Source: an uncultured Erythrobacter sp. (GTDB lineage: Bacteria; Pseudomonadota; Alphaproteobacteria; Sphingomonadales; Sphingomonadaceae). Taken from it: a stretch of DNA of 64,000 nucleotides. The notes beneath the pieces are model-generated. The model was not told where the DNA came from and ran no database searches. It saw nothing but the letters and a program-made list of their open reading frames with translations. The stretch's first letter is position 1. Each line of letters begins with the position of its first letter. Positions 36,828 to 45,786 of the stretch are shown here, piece after piece. The DNA lies in NCBI GenBank assembly GCA_947502815.1, contig CANNBH010000001.1:1646818-1710817 (forward strand), written 5' to 3'. The position numbers and the translations under genes are program-made.

Positions 36828-38768
36828 TTAGGCCTTTTTGTCGCCGTCGGCATCGCCGTCGACTTCGGAAAACTCCGCATCGACAACATCTTCATTGGCG
36901 TCTTCTTCCGCTGCCGCTTCCGCAGCTTCGGCGCCGTCACCGGATGCTTCTTGTTCCTGCTTGTAGATTTGCTCACCCATTTTCATGGCGGCTTGCGTCA
37001 ATTCCTGCGCCTTGGCGTTGATGTCATCGCTGTCATCACCTTCAAGAGCGGTCTTCGTCGCAGCCAAAGCTTCTTCAACAGCGGTCTTGGTGTCAGCGTC
37101 GATCTTGTCGCCGTTTTCTTCAAGCTGTTTTTCGGTCGCATGGACAAGACTGTCTGCTTGGTTGCGCGCTTCGGCAGTTTCGCGGCGTTTCTTGTCTTCT
37201 TCGGCAAACTTCTCAGCATCCTGAACCATCTGGTCGATGTCTGCATCGTTCAGACCGCCCGATGCCTGGATCTTGATCGTTTGCTCTTTGCCGGTGCCCT
37301 TATCCTTCGCCGCGACCGAAACAATGCCGTTGGCGTCGATATCAAAAGTCACTTCCACCTGCGGCACGCCGCGGGGTGCTGGCGGAATGCCAACGAGGTC
37401 AAAGTTGCCAAGCAGCTTGTTATCAGCTGCCATTTCGCGCTCACCTTGGAAGACTTTAATCGTCACAGCGTTCTGATTGTCTTCGGCGGTCGAATAGGTC
37501 TGTGTTTTCTTAGTCGGGATCGTCGTGTTGCGATCGATCATCCGGGTGAAGACACCGCCCAGCGTTTCAATGCCCAGTGACAATGGTGTCACGTCGAGCA
37601 GCAGAACGTCTTTAACGTCGCCCTGAAGAACGCCCGCCTGAATGGCCGCGCCCATGGCGACAACTTCATCAGGGTTCACGCCGGTGTGCGGCTTGGCTTC
37701 AAAGAATTTCTCAACCACTTCGCGAACTCTAGGCATGCGGGTCATACCGCCGACCAAGATCACTTCGTCGATCTCATCCTTGCTCACGCCCGCATCGGCC
37801 AAGGCCTTTTTGCACGGATCAAGAGTGCGATTGATCAGACCGCCAACCAATTTTTCCAAGTCAGCGCGGCTGATCGTTTCAACCAGGTGCAACGGAGTGG
37901 ATGATCCACCTTCCATGCGCGCGGTGATGAACGGCAAGTTGACTTCGGTCGTGGCAGAGCTTGAAAGCTCAATCTTCGCCTTTTCGGCGGCTTCTTTAAG
38001 ACGTTGCAGCGCAAGCTTGTCCGTCTTCAGATCCATGTTTTCTTTTTTCTGGAACTGTTCGGCCAGCCATTCAACGATGGCGTTGTCGAAATCTTCACCG
38101 CCAAGGAACGTGTCGCCGTTGGTCGATTTCACTTCGAACACGCCGTCACCAATCTCAAGGACCGAAACGTCGAATGTGCCGCCACCAAGGTCATAAACCG
38201 CGATGGTCTTACCATCATCCTTGTCCATGCCGTATGCCAGCGCGGCAGCGGTAGGCTCATTGATGATGCGCAAAACTTCGAGGCCCGCGATTTGGCCGGC
38301 GTCTTTGGTTGCCTGACGCTGAGCGTCGTTGAAATAGGCAGGAACAGTGATGACCGCCTGATCCACTGTCTCACCGAGATAGCTTTCAGCGGTCTCTTTC
38401 ATCTTTTGCAGAATGAAAGCCGAAATTTGTGATGGCGAATATTGTTCGCCTGCGGATTCGACCCATGCATCGCCATTTTTGCCTTTGACGATGTTGTAAG
38501 GGACCAGCTCCATATCTTTTTTGGTCAGCGGATCGTCGAACCGGCGGCCGATCAAACGCTTAATCGCGAAAAGAGTGTTGTCAGGGTTGGTGACGGCTTG
38601 ACGCTTGGCCGGTTGCCCGATCAGCCGCTCGCTGTCTTTTGTGAAAGCGACGATCGAAGGCGTGGTGCGCGCGCCTTCAGAATTTTCAATAACTTTTGGC
38701 TTGCCCCCATCCATCACAGCGATGCAGCTGTTTGTGGTGCCGAGGTCGATACCGATTACTTTACCCAT
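36828..38768 (-). CDS. dnaK: Chaperone DnaK (Hsp70)
   Basis: 646 residues from the ATG at 38768 ([15 protein letters not shown]). The nucleotide-binding domain includes the phosphate loops IDLGTTNS and [12 protein letters not shown], and [11 protein letters not shown]. The substrate-binding domain and an acidic C-terminal tail end the protein. Some upstream ATG codons in frame exist but precede the conserved start. A strong match to the alphaproteobacterial heat-shock promoter lies about 100 bases upstream. Confidence 0.97.
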   Translation of the reverse strand: MGKVIGIDLGTTNSCIAVMDGGKPKVIENSEGARTTPSIVAFTKDSERLIGQPAKRQAVTNPDNTLFAIKRLIGRRFDDPLTKKDMELVPYNIVKGKNGDAWVESAGEQYSPSQISAFILQKMKETAESYLGETVDQAVITVPAYFNDAQRQATKDAGQIAGLEVLRIINEPTAAALAYGMDKDDGKTIAVYDLGGGTFDVSVLEIGDGVFEVKSTNGDTFLGGEDFDNAIVEWLAEQFQKKENMDLKTDKLALQRLKEAAEKAKIELSSSATTEVNLPFITARMEGGSSTPLHLVETISRADLEKLVGGLINRTLDPCKKALADAGVSKDEIDEVILVGGMTRMPRVREVVEKFFEAKPHTGVNPDEVVAMGAAIQAGVLQGDVKDVLLLDVTPLSLGIETLGGVFTRMIDRNTTIPTKKTQTYSTAEDNQNAVTIKVFQGEREMAADNKLLGNFDLVGIPPAPRGVPQVEVTFDIDANGIVSVAAKDKGTGKEQTIKIQASGGLNDADIDQMVQDAEKFAEEDKKRRETAEARNQADSLVHATEKQLEENGDKIDADTKTAVEEALAATKTALEGDDSDDINAKAQELTQAAMKMGEQIYKQEQEASGDGAEAAEAAAEEDANEDVVDAEFSEVDGDADGDKKA

Positions 38769-38870
38769 TATGTTTCCATCCATTGGATCGTTGTTGGACA
38801 CCGCTCTATGCGCTTCCCCTGCGGCGTTAACCTTCGGGCGAAACCGTTTGGCGGCTCGAATATGAGGCGG

Positions 38871-38898
38871 ATATAGGTGCGGTTTCGCTTGGCACAAG
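38871..38898 (-). promoter_or_regulatory. RpoH (sigma32) promoter of dnaK
   Basis: On the minus strand CTTG (38898-38895) is followed after 17 bases by CCTATAT (38877-38871). This matches the alphaproteobacterial heat-shock consensus CTTG-N17/18-CYTATNT exactly. Transcription would begin near 38864, giving a leader of about 95 bases before dnaK. Confidence 0.75.
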
Positions 38899-38981
38899 AA
38901 GCCCGCTGCCCTAGTTTTTCATCCTTTCCACAGTCGGGACAACTTTTTCCAATAAAGAAATCAACAACGGGGATACCGAAG

Positions 38982-39464
38982 ATGCGCAATTTACCACTGA
39001 AATCGATGGGTTTGGCGATCGCTGCCAGCCTTGCTTTGACCGCATGCGAGCAAGAAGCGGAAACTGTCGCTCCGCCAGAAGGAGTTGTGCCCGGATTGGA
39101 AGTAACCAATGCCCGCATGGTGTTGCCGCCCGTCAGCGGAAATCCCGCAGCGGTGTATTTCGACGTGGTCTACAACGGTGAACGCGGCGTTTCGATCAGC
39201 GGCGCTTCGGTCGAAGGGGCGGCCAGTGCAACGGTGCACGATATGATGGAATACGATTTTGAAATGACCATGGCCGAAGCTGGTCCGGTTGCTTTGCCAG
39301 GCGGCGAAGCGAAGACATTTGAACCCGGCGGTCTGCATGTAATGGCGTTTGAATTGGCCGAAGGAATCGAGCCCGGCGGCACAGCCGAGGTAACGCTGAA
39401 CATTTCCGGCGGGGCAAAACACAAATTTGACGCCGAAATCCGCGCCGCGGGTGACGAACGCTGA
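38982..39464 (+). CDS. Copper chaperone PCu(A)C-type lipoprotein
   Basis: 160 residues with a lipobox LTAC near residue 22. The copper motif of the PCuAC family is present: HDMMEYDFEM, then after about 20 residues HVMAF (pattern H-x-M-x10-M...H-x-M). The family carries Cu(I) to cytochrome oxidase or other cuproproteins in the periplasm. The start ATG at 38982 is chosen because the signal peptide begins there; a longer open frame has none. It is divergent from dnaK. The neighbour downstream is unrelated. Confidence 0.85.
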   Translation: MRNLPLKSMGLAIAASLALTACEQEAETVAPPEGVVPGLEVTNARMVLPPVSGNPAAVYFDVVYNGERGVSISGASVEGAASATVHDMMEYDFEMTMAEAGPVALPGGEAKTFEPGGLHVMAFELAEGIEPGGTAEVTLNISGGAKHKFDAEIRAAGDER

Positions 39465-39547
39465 ACGATCCATCGTCAGACGCGGTCACAGGCGCTCCTG
39501 AGCAGCCGGGCGGGGTTTATGCCTGCCCGGTTGGAGGGGAGCGCCAC

Positions 39548-40003
39548 ATGACCCCTGGCGAGGTTGAAATCGCCCGCAGCATATTTGGCGACGCGATTGA
39601 TTACAGCGCGGTGCAATTGCGGCGGCGCAAATGGTTTCCCCTCCAACCCAAACGGATCACCATGGCCCCGCGCGGGCACGTGCATTTTCATCCCGGCGGC
39701 AGTGCCTATTGTGATGATTTTTCGGCTGAGAGCATGCTGCGCCAAGGGTTGCTAATCCACGAACTGACCCATGTTTGGCAAACACAGCAATTTGGTGGCT
39801 GGTATCTCTTGCTCAACCGCCATCCGTTTTGCCGCTACCAATATTCTCTAAAACCGGGCCAGCCCTTTGGCGCCTATGGGATCGAGCAACAGGCCGAAAT
39901 CGTAAAGCACGCGTTCTGGTTGAGGCACGGCGTTAAAATTGCAGGTGTCGGCGACAAAGAGGCCTATGACCTGCTTGTCCGGTTTGATGGAGCCACAAGG
40001 TAG
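39548..40003 (+). CDS. HEXXH metallopeptidase-like protein (Vgr-related)
   Basis: 151 residues. The zinc motif HELTHVWQ (about residues 71-78) is typical of metallopeptidases of the DUF4157-like group. MTPGEVEIARSIFGDAIDYSAV at the start of the product is a recurrent N-terminus in a family annotated as vgr-related, though no T6SS genes are in the window. The ATG follows GGAGGGG. The frame stays open up to the PCuAC stop, with no in-frame start there. There is no signal peptide. The true role is unknown. Confidence 0.68.
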   Translation: MTPGEVEIARSIFGDAIDYSAVQLRRRKWFPLQPKRITMAPRGHVHFHPGGSAYCDDFSAESMLRQGLLIHELTHVWQTQQFGGWYLLLNRHPFCRYQYSLKPGQPFGAYGIEQQAEIVKHAFWLRHGVKIAGVGDKEAYDLLVRFDGATR

Positions 40004-40011
40004 GCACAAAC

Positions 40012-40045
40012 AGAAAAGGGCGGCACCCGCAGGTACCGCCCTTGC
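40012..40045 (-). terminator. Rho-independent terminator after the secreted-protein gene
   Basis: AAGGGCGGCACC (40016-40027) pairs with GGTACCGCCCTT (40032-40043) with one mismatch around a CGCA loop. Read on the minus strand, the stem is followed by TTTTCTG, which fits a terminator for the gene ending at 40070. Read on the plus strand there is no T run. Confidence 0.7.
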
Positions 40046-40069
40046 CAAATTGAGTTGGGTTAACCCAGC

Positions 40070-40555
40070 TTACTCGCCATCAATTTCCGAGATGTTGAGC
40101 GTCGCTTCGTTGTAAGCGCCCTTTTCAAAAGAGCCGATCCAAATTTCGTAATTGCCGGTTTGCGCCGGTCCGAAAACGACCAGTGGGTTCAGCCCTTCTG
40201 ATCCATCATCGTTGCAGTACCATTGGCCATCAGGCGCGTTGATCACAAGCGTTGTGTCTTCGCTGGAAATGGCATGGATATACAGCGGAGCCGCAGAAGC
40301 AGAATTGCTGGCCGAAAAGGTGAGCCGGACGTCGGGCGCATCAGAGATGTAACCGGAACAATCTGAAACAACAGTGCCCACATCGATATCGCCGCCTGAA
40401 ATGACGCTAACGACGGTCGGATCAGGAACAAAGCCCGCTTCGAGATAGACCGTATCGGAAATCGGGTCCGCGCTAATGTCTTGTGCAGAACCGCTAGCGG
40501 CCATGCCCAGTGCGCCCAATGCCAGCGTGCCCATTGCTACTGTTGTCTTCAGCAT
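40070..40555 (-). CDS. Secreted protein of unknown function
   Basis: 161 residues from the ATG at 40555, preceded by GGGAGGA at correct distance. The signal peptide ends near ASGSAQD. The mature part is acidic and has a PPC-like beta pattern: LTFSASNSASAAPLYIHAISSED, DTTLVINAPDGQWYCNDD and GNYEIWIGSFEKG at about residues 81-150. Two Cys (in SDCSG and WYCND) could form a disulfide. It may be an envelope or extracellular protein. It ends at a clear terminator. Confidence 0.7.
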   Translation of the reverse strand: MLKTTVAMGTLALGALGMAASGSAQDISADPISDTVYLEAGFVPDPTVVSVISGGDIDVGTVVSDCSGYISDAPDVRLTFSASNSASAAPLYIHAISSEDTTLVINAPDGQWYCNDDGSEGLNPLVVFGPAQTGNYEIWIGSFEKGAYNEATLNISEIDGE

Positions 40556-40576
40556 ATTGAATATTCCTCCCATTGC

Positions 40577-40595
40577 GCGCTTGGAAAGCAAGCGC
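40577..40595. promoter_or_regulatory. Inverted repeat upstream of the secreted-protein gene
   Basis: GCGCTTG-GAAAG-CAAGCGC has perfect 7-base arms, 22 bases before the start of the gene at 40555. It could be an operator or a hairpin in the mRNA leader. No regulator is recognised. Confidence 0.35.
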
Positions 40596-40851
40596 CCCAT
40601 AATCGGCCAACAAACTGTGGAATGTCCGCCGAGCCATCCTTATCCGACTAACAGAACCAACAGCCGTGGATAGACCAATTTACAAATCGCGATAAACAAA
40701 CGGCGGTTTGTCCTCATTATTTCGCGGTGGTGACGCAGCGCGACGTAACGGAACCCAAAAAATGCCAGCAGCATAGGGATGGAAAAAGGGGCCATGCTTG
40801 TGCTTAAGAGACTGGAAATTGATCCAGCCATTTATTGAGGAACATTCCGCG

Positions 40852-41520
40852 ATGATCACACACACACAAAACAGCGGCGCCCATATCCTTACCCTTGATG
40901 ATGGTAAGGTGAACGCGCTGAACAAAGAAAAACTCGATGCCTTGGTCGCGAAATTGGCGGAGTGTGCGGGTGATTTGGCCCCCGTTGCGATCCGCGCAAA
41001 GAAGGGCATTTTCTCCGCCGGTTTCGACCTTAAAGGTTTTGCCGCTGGGCCGGAAATTGCCACCGCGCAATTGCAGGCGGGCAAGGATGCTATCCTCGCA
41101 ATTTTGCGACACCCTGCCCCGGTTGTAACGCTGTGCGAAGGGCACGCCTATCCAATGGGAGCGTTCCTAATGTTGTCCGCCGACCGTGCCATTGGCACAG
41201 AGGGCGAGTTCATCACCGGGATGAATGAAAGCGCCATTGGGATGGCTTTGCCAATCTATCCCATGATTTTGGGCGCGGCTCGCCTGAACGCCACAGGCCG
41301 CAAAGCGGTGGCGACATCGCAAATGTTCGCGCCGCATGAAGCGCGCGAAGCCGGCTATTTCGATCAGGTCGCCTCGCCAGACGAGGTCGAAGCCGTGCTC
41401 GAAAAAGTGTTGGGCGAAATGAAAGGCCTAAACCCCGGCGCCTTTAACGCGAACAAATCGGCCATGAACGCGTCGCTGATCGCAGATATCGAAGCCAGCC
41501 CCCTGCCTGATTTTGGATAG
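40852..41520 (+). CDS. Enoyl-CoA hydratase/isomerase-family (crotonase) protein
   Basis: 222 residues, on the short side of the family. The start ATG at 40852 follows TTGAGGA; an open extension upstream is not conserved. The oxyanion segments FSAGFDLKGF and GHAYPMGAFLMLSADRAIG are typical of crotonases. The usual catalytic Glu pair is not clear, so a hydratase, isomerase or hydrolase role remains open. The gene stands alone. Confidence 0.82.
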   Translation: MITHTQNSGAHILTLDDGKVNALNKEKLDALVAKLAECAGDLAPVAIRAKKGIFSAGFDLKGFAAGPEIATAQLQAGKDAILAILRHPAPVVTLCEGHAYPMGAFLMLSADRAIGTEGEFITGMNESAIGMALPIYPMILGAARLNATGRKAVATSQMFAPHEAREAGYFDQVASPDEVEAVLEKVLGEMKGLNPGAFNANKSAMNASLIADIEASPLPDFG

Positions 41521-41672
41521 GGTTTAAAGAGCGACCGTGAATTTCTGGATTTCTTAGTATTGTTTCAAATCTGCATTCTGCAAAACCTAAATCGAACTAA
41601 GATCTAGTTGAATGCGCACTAATTAAAAGCTAACTACCTACAGCAAACGTATATCTGTGGGGGGTGTGATTT

Positions 41673-42203
41673 TTGCGAAATTTCTCTATATTTGCACTTT
41701 CGGTATGTTTTTTTGGTTTGGCTGTGCCTCACGGTGCAGTGGTCAAGGCTCAAGACACACTCCCTCCGTGGCCGATTGCGCCAAGTATTCCCACCGTTCC
41801 CAACTGCGAGAGAGATTACACCAATGTCGATGGTGTGGCCCAACAAATTGCTCGGATACAACAATGTAGATATAAATTGTCAGATTATCGAAAGATAGAA
41901 TTGAAATATTTTGACGGAATGATCCGGGATTACCGTGATCGACTAGGGCGACAGTACATACAAGTTAGGGATTCGGGTAGTTTCTCTGATGAACAAGTTG
42001 CGAAATATCATTCTGAATATAATCGATTGTTCGATAGGACTGGAAAGACTGGAGCAATCGGTAAAATGTATACGTATAATTACGATCTCGCAGGGCGGCG
42101 ATGGCAACAACTCTTATGCATCATGCAAAAAATTAGGAACGCGCCTTGTGTGAATAAAAAGCCGAGAAACAATCTTTTCAATCTTTGGGGATTTTTCGAA
42201 TGA
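41673..42203 (+). CDS. Secreted protein of unknown function in an AT-rich insert
   Basis: 176 residues from a TTG at 41673, preceded by GGGGGTG. The start gives a signal peptide ending near VVKAQ. The mature protein is mainly helical and basic, with four Cys (in NCERD, QQCRY, LLCIM, APCVN) and a YxxKY-like pattern of charged residues. Codon use and base composition are AT-rich against the rest of the window. The stop overlaps the start of the next gene (ATGA). I do not recognise the family. It may work with the membrane protein encoded next. Confidence 0.6.
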   Translation: MRNFSIFALSVCFFGLAVPHGAVVKAQDTLPPWPIAPSIPTVPNCERDYTNVDGVAQQIARIQQCRYKLSDYRKIELKYFDGMIRDYRDRLGRQYIQVRDSGSFSDEQVAKYHSEYNRLFDRTGKTGAIGKMYTYNYDLAGRRWQQLLCIMQKIRNAPCVNKKPRNNLFNLWGFFE

Positions 42204-42772
42204 GCGAAATTAATGGCCCTGATGCACTAATTATTGCACTAAATTCTATTTATATTCATATTTTTATTGCAATTTTTGTCAGCATTGCGGTTACGATTGC
42301 AGCTTCACCTTTGACAGTGTTCCGTAAAGTAGACGCGAAGGATAGGTCCGCCAAAGTCTATCTGAAAGATGCAATTGGCACTCTACAGTACGCCATCAGC
42401 TTTGCTATTTTTGGCATAGTTTGCGCATATTTCTTGAAACTTGGCATAAATATCAATGACAAAGCCGCAGGGAATGAGTTGGCAAAAACCTTCGCGACAC
42501 CATTTATCTCGTTGCTGACTGCTGGTGTTGCTTACGCTGCCAAAAACACCCGCACAGAAATTTCATCGAACGGAACTCTATTAGGGGTTATTTGCTTCTT
42601 GCTTTCATGCGTCATTTCTTACGAAACCGTTATAAATCAGACATTTATATCGCATGAAATTCTTGCCGCAGAGAAAATTGTGGGTGATGGTGAGATTTCG
42701 GAAGCAGATAATCGAATACCACCTCCAATTTTTAACTTGGAGCCGAACTCTGAAACTAAAGATCCTGACTAA
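42200..42772 (+). CDS. Four-helix membrane protein in the AT-rich insert
   Basis: 190 residues from the ATG at 42200, which overlaps the previous stop. Hydrophobic segments lie at about 8-33 (LNSIYIHIFIAIFVSIAVTI), 55-75, 98-112 and 122-142. The C-terminal tail of about 50 residues is acidic and polar. The sequence is AT-rich like its partner. No similarity is recognised. Its stop lies directly against the grpE stop on the other strand. Confidence 0.6.
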   Translation: MSEINGPDALIIALNSIYIHIFIAIFVSIAVTIAASPLTVFRKVDAKDRSAKVYLKDAIGTLQYAISFAIFGIVCAYFLKLGININDKAAGNELAKTFATPFISLLTAGVAYAAKNTRTEISSNGTLLGVICFLLSCVISYETVINQTFISHEILAAEKIVGDGEISEADNRIPPPIFNLEPNSETKDPD

Positions 42773-43378
42773 TCAATCCGGCTTTTTCGACACGCCTACC
42801 ATAGCTGGGCGCAGCAAGCGGTCTTTGATCATCCAACCGGCTTGCATTTCCTGAATGACAGTGCCCGGTTCATGATCGGTCGAAGGGACTTCCATCATCG
42901 CCTGATGCTGGTTCGGATCAAGCGGTAGGCCAATAGCAGCGACGCGTTCAATGCCGTTTTGCTTGAACACTTTTTCAAGCTCACGCTGCGTCGCTTCGAT
43001 GCCGACCACTAGGCTCTTCATCTTGTCGTCTTCGCGCAGGCTATCGGGGATTGCCTCGATCGCGCGTGAGAGGTTGTCTGCAACGCTCAAAATATCGCGT
43101 GCAAAGCCAGTCGTGGCGTAATTGCGCGCATCGACAATGTCTTTTTCTGCCCGGCGGCGCACATTTTGCGATTCCGCCTTGGCATAGAGAACTTCCTGCT
43201 TTGCCGCTTCGAGATCGCCGCGCAGGCCTTCGAGCGCTTCGGCCATCGCATTTTCAGGCGACGCCTCGCAATCACCGTCAGCTTCGTCAGAGCCGCCATC
43301 ATCGAGGAATTCCTCAGGTACGCCCTTCAATTCTTCTGATACCGCCGCGTCGTCCTGCGGCTTGCCATTGTCATTCAT
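42773..43378 (-). CDS. grpE: Nucleotide exchange factor GrpE
   Basis: 201 residues. An acidic N-terminal region (about 1-50) precedes a long coiled coil (GDLEAAKQEVLYAKAESQNV) and the beta-rich domain ending with EMQAGWMIKDRLLRPAMVGVSK at about residues 175-196. The C-terminal motif GWMxxDRLLRPAxVxV is the family hallmark. It releases ADP from DnaK. The start lies 17 bases after hrcA, so the two are co-transcribed. Confidence 0.96.
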   Translation of the reverse strand: MNDNGKPQDDAAVSEELKGVPEEFLDDGGSDEADGDCEASPENAMAEALEGLRGDLEAAKQEVLYAKAESQNVRRRAEKDIVDARNYATTGFARDILSVADNLSRAIEAIPDSLREDDKMKSLVVGIEATQRELEKVFKQNGIERVAAIGLPLDPNQHQAMMEVPSTDHEPGTVIQEMQAGWMIKDRLLRPAMVGVSKKPD

Positions 43379-43395
43379 GTGTTTTGGTTTTCCGG

Positions 43396-44448
43396 TTAAA
43401 CTGTGAGCTTGCCCAATGCGCGGCCAAGCGACCGCGCCGTGAGATCAATCATGGGGACCACGCGCGCATAGTTCAACCGTGTCGGGCCGATAACTCCCAG
43501 AACTCCGACAACGCGCCCTTCGATATCGCGATAAGGCGAAGCGATGACGGATGAGCCGGAAAGACCAAAGAGGCGGTTCTCGCTGCCGATAAAAATGCGC
43601 GTGGCGTCGGCATCCTGCGCGCTTTCGAGCAAGGCAGACACCGATTGTTTGTTTTCCAGATCATCGAGCAAAGAGCGGACCCGTTCGATATCACCCATCG
43701 CGGCCTCATCGAGCAAGTTTGATGCGCCGCGCACAATTAAGACAGGACGCTTACCAGCATCCTCGCTCCACACCGCCAAACCGCGCGTCACCAGATCGCG
43801 GCTGGCATCATCCAATTGTGACTGACCGGCATTAATCTCTGCCCGCATCGCCTGCGATGCCTCTGCCAAGGTTCGGCCCGCCAATCGCGCCGAGATATAG
43901 TTGCTCGCCGCCTCCAACGATCCGGGTGCGTTAACATCCAATTCGATGACGCGGTTTTCAACCCCGCCGTCTTCTCCCACCAACACCGCCAGCGCGCGGC
44001 CTTGGCCCAAGGGAACCAGACTGAATTGAGAGAGCCGCTGTTCGCGCGGGGGCACCATCACCATGCCTGCGGCACCCGACAATTCTGATAGCAACGCGCT
44101 GGTTTGTTGCAGCGCCTGTTCGACCGGGCCGCTTTCGGACATTCGCGCCTCAATCTGGGCCCGCTCCTCTGGTGAAGGTTCGGCCACCCGCATCATGCCA
44201 TCGACGAAGATACGCAATCCCGCATCCGTCGGCATCCGCCCTGCGCTGGTGTGCGGCGCAGCCAGCAGGCCAAGGCTTTCCAAATCGGCCAAAACGGACC
44301 GGATGGAGGCTGGCGACAGGTCTATCCCCGTATCGGCCGCCAGCGTTTTTGACCCAACCGGCTGACCGCTATCGATATATTCCTCAACCACCCGGCGAAA
44401 GATATCGCGGGCGCGGTCGGTCAATTCGGAAATCGGGGGCGAGGTCAT
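43396..44448 (-). CDS. hrcA: Heat-inducible transcription repressor HrcA
   Basis: 350 residues from the ATG at 44448. The winged-helix N-terminus has EEYIDSGQPVGSKTL and DLSPASIRSVLADLESLGLL, followed by HTSAGRMPTDAG. A GAF-like domain and the C-terminal IGPTRLNYARVVPMI complete it. HrcA binds CIRCE sites in front of groES in this group; no CIRCE site is in the window. The gene is in an hrcA-grpE operon with a heat-shock promoter placed almost at the start codon. Confidence 0.95.
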   Translation of the reverse strand: MTSPPISELTDRARDIFRRVVEEYIDSGQPVGSKTLAADTGIDLSPASIRSVLADLESLGLLAAPHTSAGRMPTDAGLRIFVDGMMRVAEPSPEERAQIEARMSESGPVEQALQQTSALLSELSGAAGMVMVPPREQRLSQFSLVPLGQGRALAVLVGEDGGVENRVIELDVNAPGSLEAASNYISARLAGRTLAEASQAMRAEINAGQSQLDDASRDLVTRGLAVWSEDAGKRPVLIVRGASNLLDEAAMGDIERVRSLLDDLENKQSVSALLESAQDADATRIFIGSENRLFGLSGSSVIASPYRDIEGRVVGVLGVIGPTRLNYARVVPMIDLTARSLGRALGKLTV

Positions 44449-44455
44449 AATCCGC

Positions 44456-44484
44456 AGATAAGCAAAAGCGCAGCTTTCGCCAAG
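44456..44484 (-). promoter_or_regulatory. RpoH-type promoter of hrcA-grpE
   Basis: On the minus strand CTTG (44484-44481) is followed after 18 bases by CTTATCT (44462-44456), a full match to CTTG-N17/18-CYTATNT. The start codon begins 7 bases after the -10 element, so the predicted transcript would start at or beside the ATG (leaderless). Confidence 0.65.
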
Positions 44485-44554
44485 CCTTGCCCCGCGACCT
44501 GTTCCCCGCCACACCCGGTTTCAATTGATCGATTCGAACAAAGGACACTTTCCC

Positions 44555-45268
44555 ATGCGCCCATCAGGACGCGCGCCAGACGAAATGCGCGCTATCACCA
44601 TCGAAACCGGCTTTACCAAACACGCAGAAGGGTCTTGCCTGATCAGCTTTGGCGACACGCGCGTTTTGTGCACGGCCAGCGTCGAAGAACGGATCCCGCC
44701 TTGGCTGCGCGGAAAAGGCGAAGGTTGGGTTACGGGCGAATATTCGATGTTACCCCGCGCCACGCACACACGCGGCAGCCGCGAAGCGGCGCGCGGCAAG
44801 CAATCGGGCCGGACACAAGAAATTCAGCGGCTTATCGGGCGTTCTTTGCGCGCCGTGGTCGATATGAAGAAGCTGGGCGAGCGTCAGATCACTCTCGATT
44901 GCGATGTTATTCAGGCCGATGGCGGCACCCGCACAGCGTCCATTTCGGGCGCTTGGGTGGCTTTGCGCCTCGCCGTGAACAGCCTGATGGAATCGGGTGA
45001 TATCAAAGAAGACCCGATCACCGCCCAAGTCGCTGCGATCTCTTGCGGCATCTATAAGGGCACGCCGGTTCTGGATCTTGATTATCCCGAGGACAGCGAC
45101 GCCGATGCAGATGCGAACTTCGTCCTCATCGAAGGCGGACAAATCGCAGAGGTGCAAGCAACCGCAGAGGGCGCGACTTATGATGAAGAAGGGTTGCTGC
45201 GGTTGCTCCGCCTCGCGAACATCGGCTGCGATGGTATCTTCAAGGCACAGGCCGACGCAGTGAAGTAA
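44555..45268 (+). CDS. rph: Ribonuclease PH
   Basis: 237 residues from the ATG at 44555; an upstream ATG at 44525 adds ten residues without conservation. [11 protein letters not shown], the RNase PH phosphorolysis motifs [13 protein letters not shown] and [15 protein letters not shown] are present. The enzyme trims the 3' end of tRNA precursors using phosphate. It is followed by rdgB after one small gene, an order common among bacteria. Confidence 0.96.
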   Translation: MRPSGRAPDEMRAITIETGFTKHAEGSCLISFGDTRVLCTASVEERIPPWLRGKGEGWVTGEYSMLPRATHTRGSREAARGKQSGRTQEIQRLIGRSLRAVVDMKKLGERQITLDCDVIQADGGTRTASISGAWVALRLAVNSLMESGDIKEDPITAQVAAISCGIYKGTPVLDLDYPEDSDADADANFVLIEGGQIAEVQATAEGATYDEEGLLRLLRLANIGCDGIFKAQADAVK

Positions 45269-45270
45269 TC

Positions 45271-45786
45271 ATGGCAACGCGCTACAGCTACACCTTGTCG
45301 GAGGACGATCACCTCGCGTTCTGGCTTCTGCTTTCACGGGCGCAATACAAGAAGCTGCTTTTGGTGGCGGCCCCACTTGTGGTCTTGGCAACCATTTGGA
45401 CTGCGGTCCAAAACGGTGTTTTGGCAGGCGTTATACTCTTGCTCGCAGCTGGGATTGCGGGCGCGCTTGCTGGCCGCGGCCTTGATTGGTTGCTGTTGCC
45501 TCCGCTGGCTCGCAAACATTTTAACGAGAACGCGTTGCTGCGCGAGGAAGTTGAACTGACCTTTGACGATGATAGCCTGTGTTTGTCTCAGCGCTCTGGC
45601 AATTTGGATTTCCGATGGGTTGACGCCTTGAAATTCGATGAGAGCGACGAGGTTTTCGCCGTATTTCCTGCACGGAATGTGGCTTACGTAATTCCTAAGG
45701 TTACGGTCCCCAATTCGGCCATTGATGGCATTCGCGCCAGATTGATTTCCAGCGGGCTGGTTGCCAAGGGAGAAGTGCGAAAATGA
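45271..45786 (+). CDS. YcxB-like membrane protein
   Basis: 171 residues. A hydrophobic hairpin at about 26-46 and 48-66 is followed by a soluble half with VELTFDDDSLCLSQRSG and FRWVDALKFDESDEVFAVF, resembling the YcxB C-terminal domain. It starts 2 bases after rph and its last 4 bases overlap rdgB. The function is unknown; its position between rph and rdgB is the only hint. Confidence 0.6.
   Translation: MATRYSYTLSEDDHLAFWLLLSRAQYKKLLLVAAPLVVLATIWTAVQNGVLAGVILLLAAGIAGALAGRGLDWLLLPPLARKHFNENALLREEVELTFDDDSLCLSQRSGNLDFRWVDALKFDESDEVFAVFPARNVAYVIPKVTVPNSAIDGIRARLISSGLVAKGEVRK

Noticed and set aside
38769..38897. N-terminal extension of dnaK
   Set aside because: It covers the heat-shock promoter leader; the family starts at [12 protein letters not shown].
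40056..40067. TGGGTTAACCCA palindrome directly after the secreted-protein gene
   Set aside because: It lies between the stop codon and a better terminator and is too short to assign a role.
41583..41670. A sigma70 promoter for the AT-rich gene pair (TTGAAT-N17-TAACTA)
   Set aside because: The -10 element matches the consensus at too few positions to be claimed in AT-rich DNA.
44449..44554. A CIRCE operator between hrcA and rph
   Set aside because: No TTAGCACTC-N9-GAGTGCTAA sequence is present; a heat-shock promoter explains the region.
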